Positions 56,006 to 64,000 of a stretch of DNA of 64,000 nt are shown here, in pieces. Numbering within the stretch: position 1 is the stretch's first letter; each line of letters opens with the position of its first letter. The translations under genes and the position numbers were made by a program. The stretch comes from Xanthomonas vesicatoria ATCC 35937 (lineage in GTDB: Bacteria > Pseudomonadota > Gammaproteobacteria > Xanthomonadales > Xanthomonadaceae), in assembly GCF_001908725.1 (NCBI RefSeq), contig NZ_CP018725.1, positions 1,054,001 through 1,118,000 of the forward strand. The letters run 5' to 3'. The notes beneath the pieces are model-generated. The model ran no database searches. It was not told the origin of the DNA and worked only from the letters and a program-made list of their open reading frames with translations.

Positions 56006-56040
56006 GGAACCGGAGTGGCGAGTGGTACATGTGGACTTCC
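56006..56040. repeat. Diverged copy of a palindromic repeat
   Basis: GGAACCGGAGTG then GCGAGTGGTACAT corresponds to the reverse complement of the perfect palindrome at 60718-60751, with a few changes and the dyad partly lost. It lies between the broken isomerase and the EamA transporter gene. Confidence 0.65.
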
Positions 56041-56092
56041 AACACCGTCCGCACCCGCCCGGCGCCGAGCGCAATGGCCTTGTTCGCCGCTC

Positions 56093-56980
56093 TTAACGCG
56101 CCCGCTGGCTGAAGGCGACGCTGCCCAGGATCAGCGCTGCGGCCAGCAGCATGGTCCAGGTCAGCGGTTCGCCCAGCAGCGACCAGGCCAGCAGCGCGCC
56201 GAATACCGGCACCAGGTAGGTCACGGTGGATGCACGCGCCGGGCCGATGCGCTGGATCAGGCGGTAATACATCAAGAATGCCAACCCGGTGCAGACCACG
56301 CCCAACGCGGTCGCGCAGGCCCAGGCTACTGCCGGCACCGGCGTGGTCGGCCATTGCAGCCAGGCCAACGGGGCCAGCAGCAACGCACTGCATCCCAGCG
56401 TAGACGCCGCCGACGCAGCCGGTGGCAGGTCGCCCATGTGGCGCTTCACCAGGTTGTAGCCAATGCCATACAGCAGCGAGGCGGTGGCGCCGGCCAAAGC
56501 TGCCGGGCCCACGCTCAATCCGGCCGATTTGCCGGTCGCCAGCACCAGCACGCCGATGAATCCGACCAGCAGGGCCAGCGCGCGTCGCGTGCCGATGCGT
56601 TCGCCAAAGAACAAAAACGCAATCAGCGCAGTGAACAACACGGTCATCGCATTGCAGATCGCACCGACAGCGGCCGGCGCGCGTTGTGCGGCCCAGGCAA
56701 ACAACAGAAACGGCAATGCGGAGTTCAACACGCCGATCGCGGCAAGCATCGGCCAACGGCGTAAGGGGAACCGATCGCGTGCCAGCCACAAAAACGGCAG
56801 CAGAACCGCCGCTCCCAGCGCCAGGCGGATTTCCACCAATGCCACGGTGCCGAACTTGGGCGCAGCCACACGCATGAACAAGAACGAGCAACCCCATACG
56901 ATGCCGAGAAAACCCAATTCGAGCGGGGTGCGCCATTCACGTGCCGCAACGGCCGGCTGCAGCGACGATTGCGCGCTCAT
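56093..56980 (-). CDS. EamA/DMT family transporter
   Basis: A 295-residue inner-membrane protein with ten predicted helices as two EamA repeats (about 22-145 and 155-285). LGFLGIVWGCSFLFMRVAA opens the first repeat, and TYLVPVFGALLAWSLLGEPLTW closes the second; these are the usual DMT signatures. Drug/metabolite exporters of this kind efflux amino acids, purines or other metabolites; the substrate is unknown. The start is ATG 56980 (MSAQSSLQP). It is divergent from the LysR gene with 170 bp between, so LysR control is likely. Confidence 0.92.
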   Translation of the reverse strand: MSAQSSLQPAVAAREWRTPLELGFLGIVWGCSFLFMRVAAPKFGTVALVEIRLALGAAVLLPFLWLARDRFPLRRWPMLAAIGVLNSALPFLLFAWAAQRAPAAVGAICNAMTVLFTALIAFLFFGERIGTRRALALLVGFIGVLVLATGKSAGLSVGPAALAGATASLLYGIGYNLVKRHMGDLPPAASAASTLGCSALLLAPLAWLQWPTTPVPAVAWACATALGVVCTGLAFLMYYRLIQRIGPARASTVTYLVPVFGALLAWSLLGEPLTWTMLLAAALILGSVAFSQRAR

Positions 56981-57150
56981 GGCCGTACTTCCGCGGCGTG
57001 CCGTACGGTGCTGAAACGGCGGAAGACAAGCTTGAGCAAATAGCGGTACATGGCACGACCATCGCGACGGGATGACGCAGCATCGGCGGCCATCGCAGGG
57101 CCGACAAGCGCGTAGTATCGCGGTCAGCCACAAATCTGACTCATGCCTCG

Positions 57151-58086
57151 ATGAATCTGCGTCCGACCCTGCTGCCCGCACTGGGCGTGTTCGCCGCCGC
57201 TGCGCGCCATCAGAACTTTGCGCATGCTGCCGAAGAACTGCATCTCACCGCCAGCGCGGTCAGCCACCATGTGCGCAAGCTCGAAGCGCTGCTGGGCGTG
57301 ACCTTGTTTCAGCGGCTGCCGCGCGGGGTCAAGCTCACCGCCGAAGGCCGTCAGCTGGCCGATGCCGCCAGCGCCGCCCTGGCCGAGATCGCCGCGGTGG
57401 CCGGCAACCTGCATCCGCGCGAAGATGCCATCCCGCTACGGGTGACCACGCTGCGCTCGCTCTCGTACTGCTGGCTATTGCCGCGCCTGCCGCGCTTTTG
57501 CCGCGCCCATCCGCACATCCGCCTGGACCTGCAATCGGATCCGGCGTTTTCGCGTTTCGAAGAAGGCGGCCCGGAATTGGGCATTCGGTATGGGCAAGGC
57601 GCGTGGCCCGGACTGACCTCGCACCATTTGATGGACGATGAACTGTTCCCGGTGGCATCGCCCTCGTTGCCGGAAGTGGCAGCACTGCGCACGCCAGCGC
57701 AGATCGCCCAGTTGCCGCTGCTGAGCGATATGTCGCCGCAGGGCTGGCGCGACTGGTTTCGCGCCGCCCAAGTCCGTGGCTCCACGCTGCCGCCGATGCA
57801 TACCTTCAACGACAGCACCGATGCGATGCGCGCGGCGGTGTACGGCCTGGGCGCGGTGCTTGCACGCAAGCACATCGCCCAGCCCTACCTGCAACGCTAC
57901 GAACTGGTGCGGCTGCCAGGCCCCACGCTCAAGGCGCGCTACGCGTATTACATCGTGCACCCCAGCCACCGCGAGCCCAGCCCGGCAGCGGCGTTATTCA
58001 TCGACTGGCTCAAACGCGAAGCCATGGACGAGCGCACGCCGATGCCCGCATTGCCGGCAGAACTGGTGGCGCTGCCGGCGGCTTGA
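57151..58086 (+). CDS. LysR family transcriptional regulator (GcvA-like)
   Basis: A 311-residue LTTR. The N-terminal winged helix-turn-helix (FAAAARHQNFAHAAEELHLTASAVSHHVRKLE, abbreviated, residues about 14-45) is followed by the linker helix and a periplasmic-binding-protein-like effector domain (about 92-295). GVTLFQRLPRGVKLTAEG is the GcvA/AmpR-type variant. It probably controls the divergent EamA transporter and itself; the effector is unknown. The start is ATG 57151 after a weak ribosome site. Confidence 0.93.
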   Translation: MNLRPTLLPALGVFAAAARHQNFAHAAEELHLTASAVSHHVRKLEALLGVTLFQRLPRGVKLTAEGRQLADAASAALAEIAAVAGNLHPREDAIPLRVTTLRSLSYCWLLPRLPRFCRAHPHIRLDLQSDPAFSRFEEGGPELGIRYGQGAWPGLTSHHLMDDELFPVASPSLPEVAALRTPAQIAQLPLLSDMSPQGWRDWFRAAQVRGSTLPPMHTFNDSTDAMRAAVYGLGAVLARKHIAQPYLQRYELVRLPGPTLKARYAYYIVHPSHREPSPAAALFIDWLKREAMDERTPMPALPAELVALPAA

Positions 58087-58367
58087 GGCAGTTGGTTTCA
58101 TCCCTGTCGTGTTGCCGACCGGGCTTTGCGTGCCCGCCTGCGTCGCGCGTGGCGCTCGAAGTGTGCGCAGGTGCTGTCGGATGGATTTGGCATGCCGGTG
58201 CGAGTGGCTAGTCCGGTATCAACCACTAGCCGCGAGCTGCACCGCAACGCCGACAGATCCCTTTTCGCTTTCGACGGAAGCAGCACACCATCGCCACCCA
58301 CGGCAAGGCTCGCGACAGTCGCCAGCCGTATCCGCCATCGGGTGCGCGGCGCTACCAAAGAAACCGC
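58087..58367. other. Gene-free stretch before the ArsR promoter
   Basis: About 280 bp with no supported gene. It separates the LysR gene from the ArsR transcription unit, and no T-run terminator was identified after lysR. Confidence 0.45.
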
Positions 58368-58396
58368 TTGACATCGGGCACCACAAAATAAGTAAT
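58368..58396 (+). promoter_or_regulatory. Sigma-70 promoter of the ArsR unit
   Basis: TTGACA (58368-58373, perfect -35) is followed after 17 bp by AGTAAT (58391-58396, 4/6 match to -10). The -10 lies inside the left arm of the operator, as expected for a self-repressed gene. Confidence 0.65.
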
Positions 58397-58418
58397 TAGC
58401 TAATTCGTTAATTACTTA
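58389..58418. promoter_or_regulatory. ArsR-family operator, perfect 10-bp inverted repeat
   Basis: TAAGTAATTA (58389-58398) and TAATTACTTA (58409-58418) are exact reverse complements with a 10-bp spacer, ending 7 bp before the ATG at 58426. It overlaps the -10 region and transcription start, so bound repressor would block transcription. Confidence 0.75.
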
Positions 58419-58425
58419 AGCCCTT

Positions 58426-58740
58426 ATGTCCATCGACCGCGTCTTTGAAGCCCTCGCCTCCCAGCCCCGCCGCAAGATGCTGGCGTGCCTGGCGGAACAG
58501 GAACTCACCGCCGGACAGATCGGGCAACTGTTCGAAATGAGCGCGCCGGCCATCTCGCGGCATCTGTCGGTGTTGGAAACCGCCGGGCTGGTGTCCAGCG
58601 AGCGTCGCGGCCAGTTCGTGGTCTACCGGCTCACCCCGGACAACCTGGTCAACACGCTCAGCAGCTTTGCCTTTGAAGTCTGCCCGGCCTCGGCGCCGCT
58701 CAAGCGCAAGGCGCGCGCCTTGACCAAGAAAACCTCCTGA
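58426..58740 (+). CDS. ArsR-family winged-helix repressor
   Basis: A 104-residue protein with a winged helix-turn-helix. MSIDRVFEALASQPRRKMLACLAEQELTAGQIGQLFEMSAPAISRHLSVLETAGLV (abbreviated) contains the HTH (about 28-55) and RRGQFVVYRL is the wing. It lacks the Cys ligands of metal-sensing ArsR (no ELCVCDL), so it belongs to the non-metal, SdpR-like group. It likely represses its own promoter via the inverted repeat just upstream. It is followed 23 bp later by the cupin-DUF2867-like gene, its probable target. Confidence 0.92.
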   Translation: MSIDRVFEALASQPRRKMLACLAEQELTAGQIGQLFEMSAPAISRHLSVLETAGLVSSERRGQFVVYRLTPDNLVNTLSSFAFEVCPASAPLKRKARALTKKTS

Positions 58741-58763
58741 CTTCCTCCGGCCGCAAGGGACTC

Positions 58764-60227
58764 ATGCCGATGTTCAGCACGCCTCAGCAACGCCCTGCCG
58801 ACGCACACGCAGGTTTTCCGTCGGTCCGCCTGGAGTCCTATAGCGGCGGTCTGCCGGTGGAGGTCGCGCTGATCGCACAGCTGGGCGTAGGCGCAGGCAA
58901 CCCATTGATCGACCAGGCCTGCCGCCGCCAGCGCGCGCATCCCGGTTTTCACGATGCGCTGGACGAGCCGTCGGCGCGCCTGGCCGGCACCGACTTTGCG
59001 CAGGGCGAATCCACCGCGCTGTTCTCGTTTGCAGTGGGCGCCAACGGCCACCCATTCCATCGCCACGCCGGGCACCGCATGTTCACCGCCATCACCGGCA
59101 GCAGCGGCGCGCAACTGCGCTTTTGCACCGCTTCGATGGAGCAGATCGAACAGGACCCGCAGCACTTTCTGGCCGCATTGCGGCATATCGACCTGCCGGC
59201 GGACTGCCTGTTCACCGTGCGCTTTGGCGGCACCTGGCATCAGTTCGCACCGCTGAAGGCGCAGGCCGCACACCCGGCGTTTTTCGCGCTGTCGTGCCAT
59301 AGCGATGAGGCCGGCGGCGAGTTGAGCGATGCGGTGCGCGCACGCGTGCTGTCCGGCACCGCCGATATCGCCACGCTTACCGAAACGCTGCCCGACACGG
59401 TGATTGCGCTACTGGCTTCGGCGCAGGTGCGTGCACTGCAGATTCCCACGGTGGGCCTGTCGCTGGCCGCGGCACCGGGCAGCAGCCGGTTTGCATGGTG
59501 CGGCCGACTGCGTTCGCTCAGCGGCAGGCTGCGCCAGGCGTTTGGCCGGCTGCGTCAGCCAATGGGGTTTGTTGCGCTTGCACCGCAGCTGGCGCAGGTT
59601 AGTGTGCATACCGAGCTCAAGCCCGATTCGCTGTTGACCCGGCATCTGCAACGCTTTGATCATCAGGACAGCGTGCGCCTGCGCCTGCAGCCGCATCAAT
59701 TGCGTCAGCGGGGTGCGCACACCCTGATGGCGCTGCTGCTGGAAGGATTCACGCAGCGCGCGCCGCGCGGCGTGACCTGGCTGATGCGGCTGCGCAACGC
59801 GCTGGTGGCACCGCTGCAGTTGCGGACTTCGCCACTGGGCTGCCCGGTATCTTCGTTGCTGTCGGAACAGCGCGATTGCCTGTTCGCAGGGCGATTCCCG
59901 GTGCTTGCGCAAGACAACGCGCCGCTGGATCGACGCGTGCAGGTGTTGCTGGGCGCCGACGACCGTCACCTGATGTTCCGTAGCAGCGTCGGCGTGGAAG
60001 TGTTGGACGATGGCAGCGTGGAGCTGAGCCTGGAAACGCGGGTGGCCTGCCGCAACCGCTTTGGCCGCGTGTACATGGCCTTTGTGGACGGCGTGCATCA
60101 TCGCTACATCGCGCCAGCATTGCTGCGCACTGCCGCCCAGGCGCTGCTGGTGCCAATCCACGGCACCGGCGTCGGCGCGGGGCACGTGAGCAGCGGGCGC
60201 ACGCAGCCATCACTCGATCTTGCCTGA
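58764..60227 (+). CDS. Putative cupin-like / DUF2867-like two-domain protein
   Basis: A 487-residue cytoplasmic protein with two recognisable parts. The N-terminal half (about 60-190) has cupin-like motifs, including NGHPFHRHAGHRMFTAITG and RFGGTWHQFAP, whose His residues could bind metal. The C-terminal part (about 360-470) resembles DUF2867: FAGRFPVLAQDNAPLDRRVQVLLGADDRHLMFRSSVGVEV (abbreviated) and RNRFGRVYMAFVDGVHHRYIAPALL. DUF2867 genes often follow ArsR-type repressors. The combination is not one I know, so domain calls are tentative and no reaction is proposed. The gene is probably cotranscribed with the ArsR gene and repressed by it. Confidence 0.65.
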   Translation: MPMFSTPQQRPADAHAGFPSVRLESYSGGLPVEVALIAQLGVGAGNPLIDQACRRQRAHPGFHDALDEPSARLAGTDFAQGESTALFSFAVGANGHPFHRHAGHRMFTAITGSSGAQLRFCTASMEQIEQDPQHFLAALRHIDLPADCLFTVRFGGTWHQFAPLKAQAAHPAFFALSCHSDEAGGELSDAVRARVLSGTADIATLTETLPDTVIALLASAQVRALQIPTVGLSLAAAPGSSRFAWCGRLRSLSGRLRQAFGRLRQPMGFVALAPQLAQVSVHTELKPDSLLTRHLQRFDHQDSVRLRLQPHQLRQRGAHTLMALLLEGFTQRAPRGVTWLMRLRNALVAPLQLRTSPLGCPVSSLLSEQRDCLFAGRFPVLAQDNAPLDRRVQVLLGADDRHLMFRSSVGVEVLDDGSVELSLETRVACRNRFGRVYMAFVDGVHHRYIAPALLRTAAQALLVPIHGTGVGAGHVSSGRTQPSLDLA

Positions 60228-60270
60228 TGGCTGCCTAGGCTTTGGGTCCCCAATCCAAGGAAGCTCTCCC

Positions 60271-60564
60271 ATGCCGACTCTTCGCATGCGTATCACCGGC
60301 ACCGACGACGACGCACGTGCCATCGCCAACCTGCTGCAGAGCATCGAAGGCATCGAGCACGTCGAAGAAGTGGACGACCTGATGCCGCATCTGGACGACG
60401 ACGATTCCAGCTCGGCCGGCCTGTCCGACGACGAAGGTCCGGGTAGCCACGAGTTCGAAGTGGAAGCCGGCAACGACGCCACCGCGCAGAAGGTGCGCGA
60501 CGCAGTGCAGGAACTGGCGTTGCAGCTGGACGTGTTTGTCGAATACGAGTTCGACGAAGGCTGA
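60271..60564 (+). CDS. Small acidic conserved hypothetical protein
   Basis: A 97-residue acidic protein. The start at ATG 60271 follows CCAAGGAAG. It opens MPTLRMRITGTDDDARAIANLLQSIEGIEHVEEVDDLM (abbreviated), which has an alternating beta-alpha-beta look, then an Asp/Ser-rich loop (HLDDDDSSSAGLSDDEGPG) and a second beta-alpha-beta. No family is recognised. It starts 43 bp after the cupin-DUF2867-like gene and may be its third operon member. Confidence 0.7.
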   Translation: MPTLRMRITGTDDDARAIANLLQSIEGIEHVEEVDDLMPHLDDDDSSSAGLSDDEGPGSHEFEVEAGNDATAQKVRDAVQELALQLDVFVEYEFDEG

Positions 60565-60967
60565 CCCTGCTTCCGGCGCGACTGCAGCATCGGTCGATGT
60601 CTGCAGTCGGCCTGCCCTTTCCTTTGCCGGAACCCTTGGTCAGCTGGCGCCTTGCGTCGACAGGCGATGCTCACACCGTAGGCTTAACGCAGCCGACAAA
60701 CCGCGCGGCCGGTGCTCGGAACCGGAATGTACCACTCGCACATTCCGGTTCTGAGCGCGCCGCCAGCACTCACCTGACGATCGCGCGCTACGTTTTGGTA
60801 GCCGCTTTGCAGCACGCTAGAGACGACGCTGGCCGCCAGACTCCATGCAGACAGGCGATGCCAGTCATTGCACGCACCCGGCAGGACTCAGGCAGCGGTG
60901 CTCCATGGCGCCCGATGATGGCCCCAATACCCGGCGGGGATGGCAGTGCCACCCAGCCGCGCAAAGG
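60565..60967. other. Gene-free stretch with a palindromic repeat
   Basis: About 400 bp between convergent genes. It contains the perfect palindrome at 60718-60751 and no supported gene. Confidence 0.5.
60718..60751. repeat. Palindromic repeat (12-bp perfect arms)
   Basis: GAACCGGAATGT (60719-60730) and ACATTCCGGTTC (60740-60751) are exact inverted copies with a 9-nt loop. A diverged copy in the other orientation is at 56006-56040. The strand symmetry and short length suggest a REP-like element or an mRNA hairpin between convergent genes. Confidence 0.8.
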
Positions 60968-61771
60968 TCAGGACATCCGGCGCCGCCGCGCACGCCAGCG
61001 CCACGCCTGCAGCAGTAGCCAACCGGCGAGACCTGCCAGTAACGCCACCGGCAGCAATGCCGCCACTGCGCGGATCACGAACGCCACGCTGGACGAAAAC
61101 ACCTGCCCGAATTCGGCAGAGGCCTGCGCAATCTCGCTTTTGCCCTGTTCCCCGCCCGTACTACGGAAGTTGAGCGTCAATAACTGGGTGCGGACGCGGC
61201 GTTGCTGTTGCGCCGATTCCTGCTGCGTTTGCTGCGCTTCGGCCTCGATCTCGGCAAGCCGCTTGGACAACGCAAGCAAATCGCTCACCGCCAGATCGCG
61301 GCGCTGCTGCAATTCCAGCAGGCGCGCGTGCTCCTTTTGAAGACGCGCCTGCGCCAGCCCGGTATCGGCAATCTGCTGGGCCAGATCCTCGGCACGTGTG
61401 CTGCGTGCGGCCACCTCGCCATGTTGGCCGGCCAGTTGCACCAATGGTTCGACGCCATCGGGCACCGTGCGCACGCGAACGCTGCCGCTGGGCTCGCGTC
61501 CGCCATCCTGTTCCACTGCCAACAGCGCGCAAGTGCCGAACTGCGCGCTCTGGCAGGCAGCGCGCACGGCCGCGATGCGCTGGCCGATCTGATCGCCGGG
61601 CAATTCGATCCGCACATCGTGCTCGTAGGCAAGCGCATTGCCTTGTGCGGCGGGTGGCGCCGGCGCCGGGGCACCGCCGTCTGCGGCCATCTCTCCCGGA
61701 TGCCGCGCACATCCGCACACGGCCCAGCCGATCAGCAGCGCGACGCCGCACCAGCGCATGCCAGGCCTCAT
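60968..61771 (-). CDS. DUF4349 domain lipoprotein
   Basis: A 267-residue protein. A signal sequence with lipobox VCGC (start ATG 61771; a second ATG at 61759 gives the same signal) is followed by a Pro/Ala-rich spacer, then the DUF4349 block ANGNALAYEHDVRIELPGDQIGQRIAAVRAAC type (DVRIELPGDQI; GEVAARSTRAEDLAQQIADTG), a long coiled coil (about 150-205) and a C-terminal membrane helix with a basic tail RWRARRRRMS. The family has no assigned function; the coiled coil and anchor suggest an envelope scaffold. The start overlaps the GFA gene stop (ATGA), so the two are translationally coupled. Confidence 0.85.
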   Translation of the reverse strand: MRPGMRWCGVALLIGWAVCGCARHPGEMAADGGAPAPAPPAAQGNALAYEHDVRIELPGDQIGQRIAAVRAACQSAQFGTCALLAVEQDGGREPSGSVRVRTVPDGVEPLVQLAGQHGEVAARSTRAEDLAQQIADTGLAQARLQKEHARLLELQQRRDLAVSDLLALSKRLAEIEAEAQQTQQESAQQQRRVRTQLLTLNFRSTGGEQGKSEIAQASAEFGQVFSSSVAFVIRAVAALLPVALLAGLAGWLLLQAWRWRARRRRMS

Positions 61772-62124
61772 CGGCTGGCTCCATCGACCTGTTGCACGCT
61801 CAAGGTAGTCAAATCCAGCGCCGGGAGGCAGCGTACGTTGACCACCACGCTGGCTTCGCCGGTCTTGGGGTTGGCGCCCTCGCTGAAAGGCGCGATGCCG
61901 CACTGCGGACAATGATGGTGATCGATATGGTGCCGATGGAAGCGGTACGTACCGACCGCCTCCGGCTCTGCCTGCAGGCGCAGCTGGGTGCGCGTGCCGA
62001 ACCAGAGCAGACCACCGCGGCGGCGGCAGAGCGAGCAGTTGCAGTCGTAAACCTCGGTGATCGGCGCATCGGTCTCCAGTTCGAAAGCGATGCGTCCGCA
62101 ATGACAGCTACCGGCATACAACAT
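61768..62124 (-). CDS. GFA family zinc protein
   Basis: A 118-residue protein of the GFA (glutathione-dependent formaldehyde-activating-like) family. The zinc-binding Cys pattern is CHCG (8-11), CNCSLCRRRG (28-37) and CPQCG, as in Gfa/CENP-V folds. The family includes enzymes once thought to condense glutathione with formaldehyde, but most members have no proven activity. It starts at ATG 62124 behind AAGGAGGATC (a strong ribosome site). It is coupled to the downstream DUF4349 gene by a 4-bp ATGA overlap, a pairing without obvious functional link. Confidence 0.88.
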   Translation of the reverse strand: MLYAGSCHCGRIAFELETDAPITEVYDCNCSLCRRRGGLLWFGTRTQLRLQAEPEAVGTYRFHRHHIDHHHCPQCGIAPFSEGANPKTGEASVVVNVRCLPALDLTTLSVQQVDGASR

Positions 62125-62320
62125 GGTGATCCTCCTTGGAAGGCGCCACCTCGCGGTGACGTACTACGGGCGAACACTGGCGACGCAACTGACGATCCGG
62201 CACCAGCCAGGGCCCGCTTGACGGGCTGCGTCCCGATTCGACCGCCACTCTAAACCAATGACGGATGCGGACAACCGCACAGTTGCCTATGCTGGGCGAT
62301 TGCCTCCACCAGGACCCACT

Positions 62321-64000
62321 ATGCGTCAACGCCTGCTTGTCCTCGCCCTGATCGCCGGCTTGAGTGCCTGCCAGCAGCAGCCCGAATCGCCCCGTGCCGG
62401 CACCACCCCGCCCGCCGGTGCGCAGGATGCGCAGACCCCGGATGCACGTTTTGCCGCGCTGTCCAAGCAAGCCCTGGACACCTGGATGCAGCTGTCGCCG
62501 GTCACCGCCACCCAGACCGGCGATCACCGTTTTGATACGCAGATCGACGATCTCAGCACCGCCGGGCGCCAGCGCAGTCTGGATGCCGGCAAGAAGTTGC
62601 TGGCCGAGCTCGAGGCGATCGACGTTGCCAAACTGTCGCGCGAGAACCAGGTCGATGCGGCGATCTTGCGTAACCAGCTGCAGTCGGAAATCTGGAACAC
62701 CGAAGTCCTGCAAAGCTGGGCCTGGGACCCGCAGGTCTATAACGGGCTGGCCGGCAGCGCCTTGTACGGCCTGATGGCGCGCGAGTTCGCGCCACTGTCC
62801 GAGCGCCTGGCCTCGGCCACCCAGCGCATGGAAAAGATCCCCAGCATCTTCGCCCAGGCGCGCGAGAACCTGGACCCGGCGCGCGTGCCCAAGATCCACG
62901 CCGAGACGGTGGCCAAGCAGAACAAGGGCATCCTGAGCATCGTCGACACCTTCATCGCGCCCAACATCAGCCAGCTCGGCCCGATCGAAGCAGCGCGCGC
63001 GCAGGCGGCCATCGACAACCTGCGCAAGGCCGTGACCGAACAGCAGACCTGGCTGGACACCGTGCTGGTACCCAATGCCAAGGGCGACTTCCGTGTCGGT
63101 GCGGACAAGTACGACCAGAAGCTGAAATTCGCGCTGCTGTCGTCGCTGTCGCGCGCCGAGATCAAACAGCGTGCGGAATCCGAGCTCAAACGCGTGCGTG
63201 GCGAGATGTACGGCATTGCGCGCACCGTGCTCAAGGACAAGCCGGGCGCACCGAAGCTGCCCGCCTCGCCAACCGACGATCAGCAACAGGCGGCAATCGA
63301 AGCGGCGCTGGAGCTGGCCTATGCCGACAAGCCCGCGCGCGACAAGGTGGTGGACGCCGCCAAGGCAGCGCTGGCGCAATCCACCGAATTCGTGCGCCAG
63401 AAGGATTTGATGACGCTTCCAGATTCGCCGGTGGACATCATCCTGATGCCGGAGTTCCAGCGTGGCGTGGCGGTGGCGTATTGCGATTCGCCAGGCCCGC
63501 TCGACAAGAATCTCAAAACCTTCTACGCGGTGTCGCCCATTCCCGACGACTGGAACGACAAACAGGTCGATTCGTTCCTGCGCGAATACAACACCCGCAT
63601 GATCCACTTGCTCAGCATCCACGAGGGGACGCCGGGCCATTACCTGGAAGGCTGGCACTCGGCCAAGTTCCCCTCCACGCTACGTGCGGTGCTGCGCTCG
63701 GGCATGTTCGCCGAGGGCTGGGCGGTGTACACCGAACGCATGATGCAGGAACAGGGCTATCTGGATAACGACCCGCTGTTCCACCTGGTGCAGCTCAAGT
63801 TCTACCTGCGCACCATTGCCAACGCCATCCTCGATCAGGGTGTGCATGTGGACGGCTGGGATCGCGACAAGGCGATGCACCTGATGACGCACGACACCTT
63901 CCAGCAGGAGAGCGAAGCCTCGGGCAAGTGGGTGCGCGCGCAGCTGTCGTCGGCACAGCTGCCAACATATTTCGTCGGCGTGCAGGAACATCTGGATACG
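62321..64000 (+). CDS. DUF885 family peptidase-like lipoprotein (3' end beyond window)
   Basis: At least 560 residues; the frame is open to the window end with no stop. The N-terminus has a signal with lipobox LSAC (Cys17). DUF885 landmarks are VDAAILRNQLQSEIW, SREN-type helices and the zinc motif HEGTPGH (HExxxxH variant, near residue 440), followed by GMFAEGWAVYTERMM. Family members are membrane-associated peptidases or carboxypeptidase-like hydrolases of the periplasm; the substrate is unproven. The start ATG 62321 follows CCAGGACC. Typical length is about 590-600, so only the extreme C-terminus is missing. Confidence 0.9.
   Translation, partial: MRQRLLVLALIAGLSACQQQPESPRAGTTPPAGAQDAQTPDARFAALSKQALDTWMQLSPVTATQTGDHRFDTQIDDLSTAGRQRSLDAGKKLLAELEAIDVAKLSRENQVDAAILRNQLQSEIWNTEVLQSWAWDPQVYNGLAGSALYGLMAREFAPLSERLASATQRMEKIPSIFAQARENLDPARVPKIHAETVAKQNKGILSIVDTFIAPNISQLGPIEAARAQAAIDNLRKAVTEQQTWLDTVLVPNAKGDFRVGADKYDQKLKFALLSSLSRAEIKQRAESELKRVRGEMYGIARTVLKDKPGAPKLPASPTDDQQQAAIEAALELAYADKPARDKVVDAAKAALAQSTEFVRQKDLMTLPDSPVDIILMPEFQRGVAVAYCDSPGPLDKNLKTFYAVSPIPDDWNDKQVDSFLREYNTRMIHLLSIHEGTPGHYLEGWHSAKFPSTLRAVLRSGMFAEGWAVYTERMMQEQGYLDNDPLFHLVQLKFYLRTIANAILDQGVHVDGWDRDKAMHLMTHDTFQQESEASGKWVRAQLSSAQLPTYFVGVQEHLDT

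Overview
The window is a high-GC chromosomal segment from a Xanthomonas-like gammaproteobacterium (Lysobacterales). This rests on gene content and order, on many GTG/TTG starts, on a perfect Clp/CRP-type site, on dispersed GGGAATC heptamer arrays and on an inverted repeat carrying the GTAGGAGCGG core. About 55 protein genes were recognised. No tRNA, rRNA, CRISPR array, transposase or prophage gene was seen. All identifications come from reading the sequence and recalling families; no database search was run.

Layout. (1) 188-6041, mostly minus strand: a rhomboid protease and an alkyltransferase-like protein; a tight DUF418 / D-amino-acid-dehydrogenase-like / glutathione-reductase-like operon; and slyD. 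(2) 6152-7553: two NlpC/P60 cell-wall hydrolases, the second behind a perfect TGTGA-N6-TCACA site. (3) 8053-15367: the most striking block. A GG-N10-GC sigma-54 promoter with an upstream inverted-repeat cluster precedes six same-strand genes: DUF4956 membrane protein, VTC-type polyphosphate polymerase, phytase-type esterase-like exported protein, phosphate-selective (OprO/P-type) porin, NtrC-class sigma-54 activator and its membrane histidine kinase. It reads as a self-regulated module linking outer-membrane phosphate or phosphoester acquisition to polyphosphate synthesis. (4) 15465-25878: thioesterase, a symporter-methyltransferase pair, a PhoA-type alkaline phosphatase lipoprotein, tilS, xseB-ispA, a long gene-free stretch, then a secreted peptidyl-Lys (M35) metallopeptidase.

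(5) 25948-52440: a minus-strand chain of housekeeping genes (leuS-lptE-holA-nadD-rsfS / rlmH / maf-rng-yhdP / tldD / pmbA) interrupted by plus-strand genes: phoX, a TonB-dependent receptor with its own TonB, a SIMPL protein, a DUF6065 protein and darP. Heptamer arrays of about four copies sit at gene edges here. One forms the C-terminus of DarP and another lies inside the 5' end of nadD. (6) 52646-64000: cnoX, a DUF4442 protein, a DUF378 protein, a cyclophilin-type gene broken by an in-frame TAG, a divergent EamA transporter/LysR pair, an ArsR repressor with a perfect operator over its own promoter followed by a cupin-DUF2867-like fusion, a GFA/DUF4349 pair, and a DUF885 lipoprotein peptidase cut by the window end.

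Taken together the window is core chromosome with several phosphate-related genes (polyP operon, PhoA-type and PhoX phosphatases, porin), cell-envelope functions and Xanthomonas-style short interspersed repeats, rather than a mobile island.
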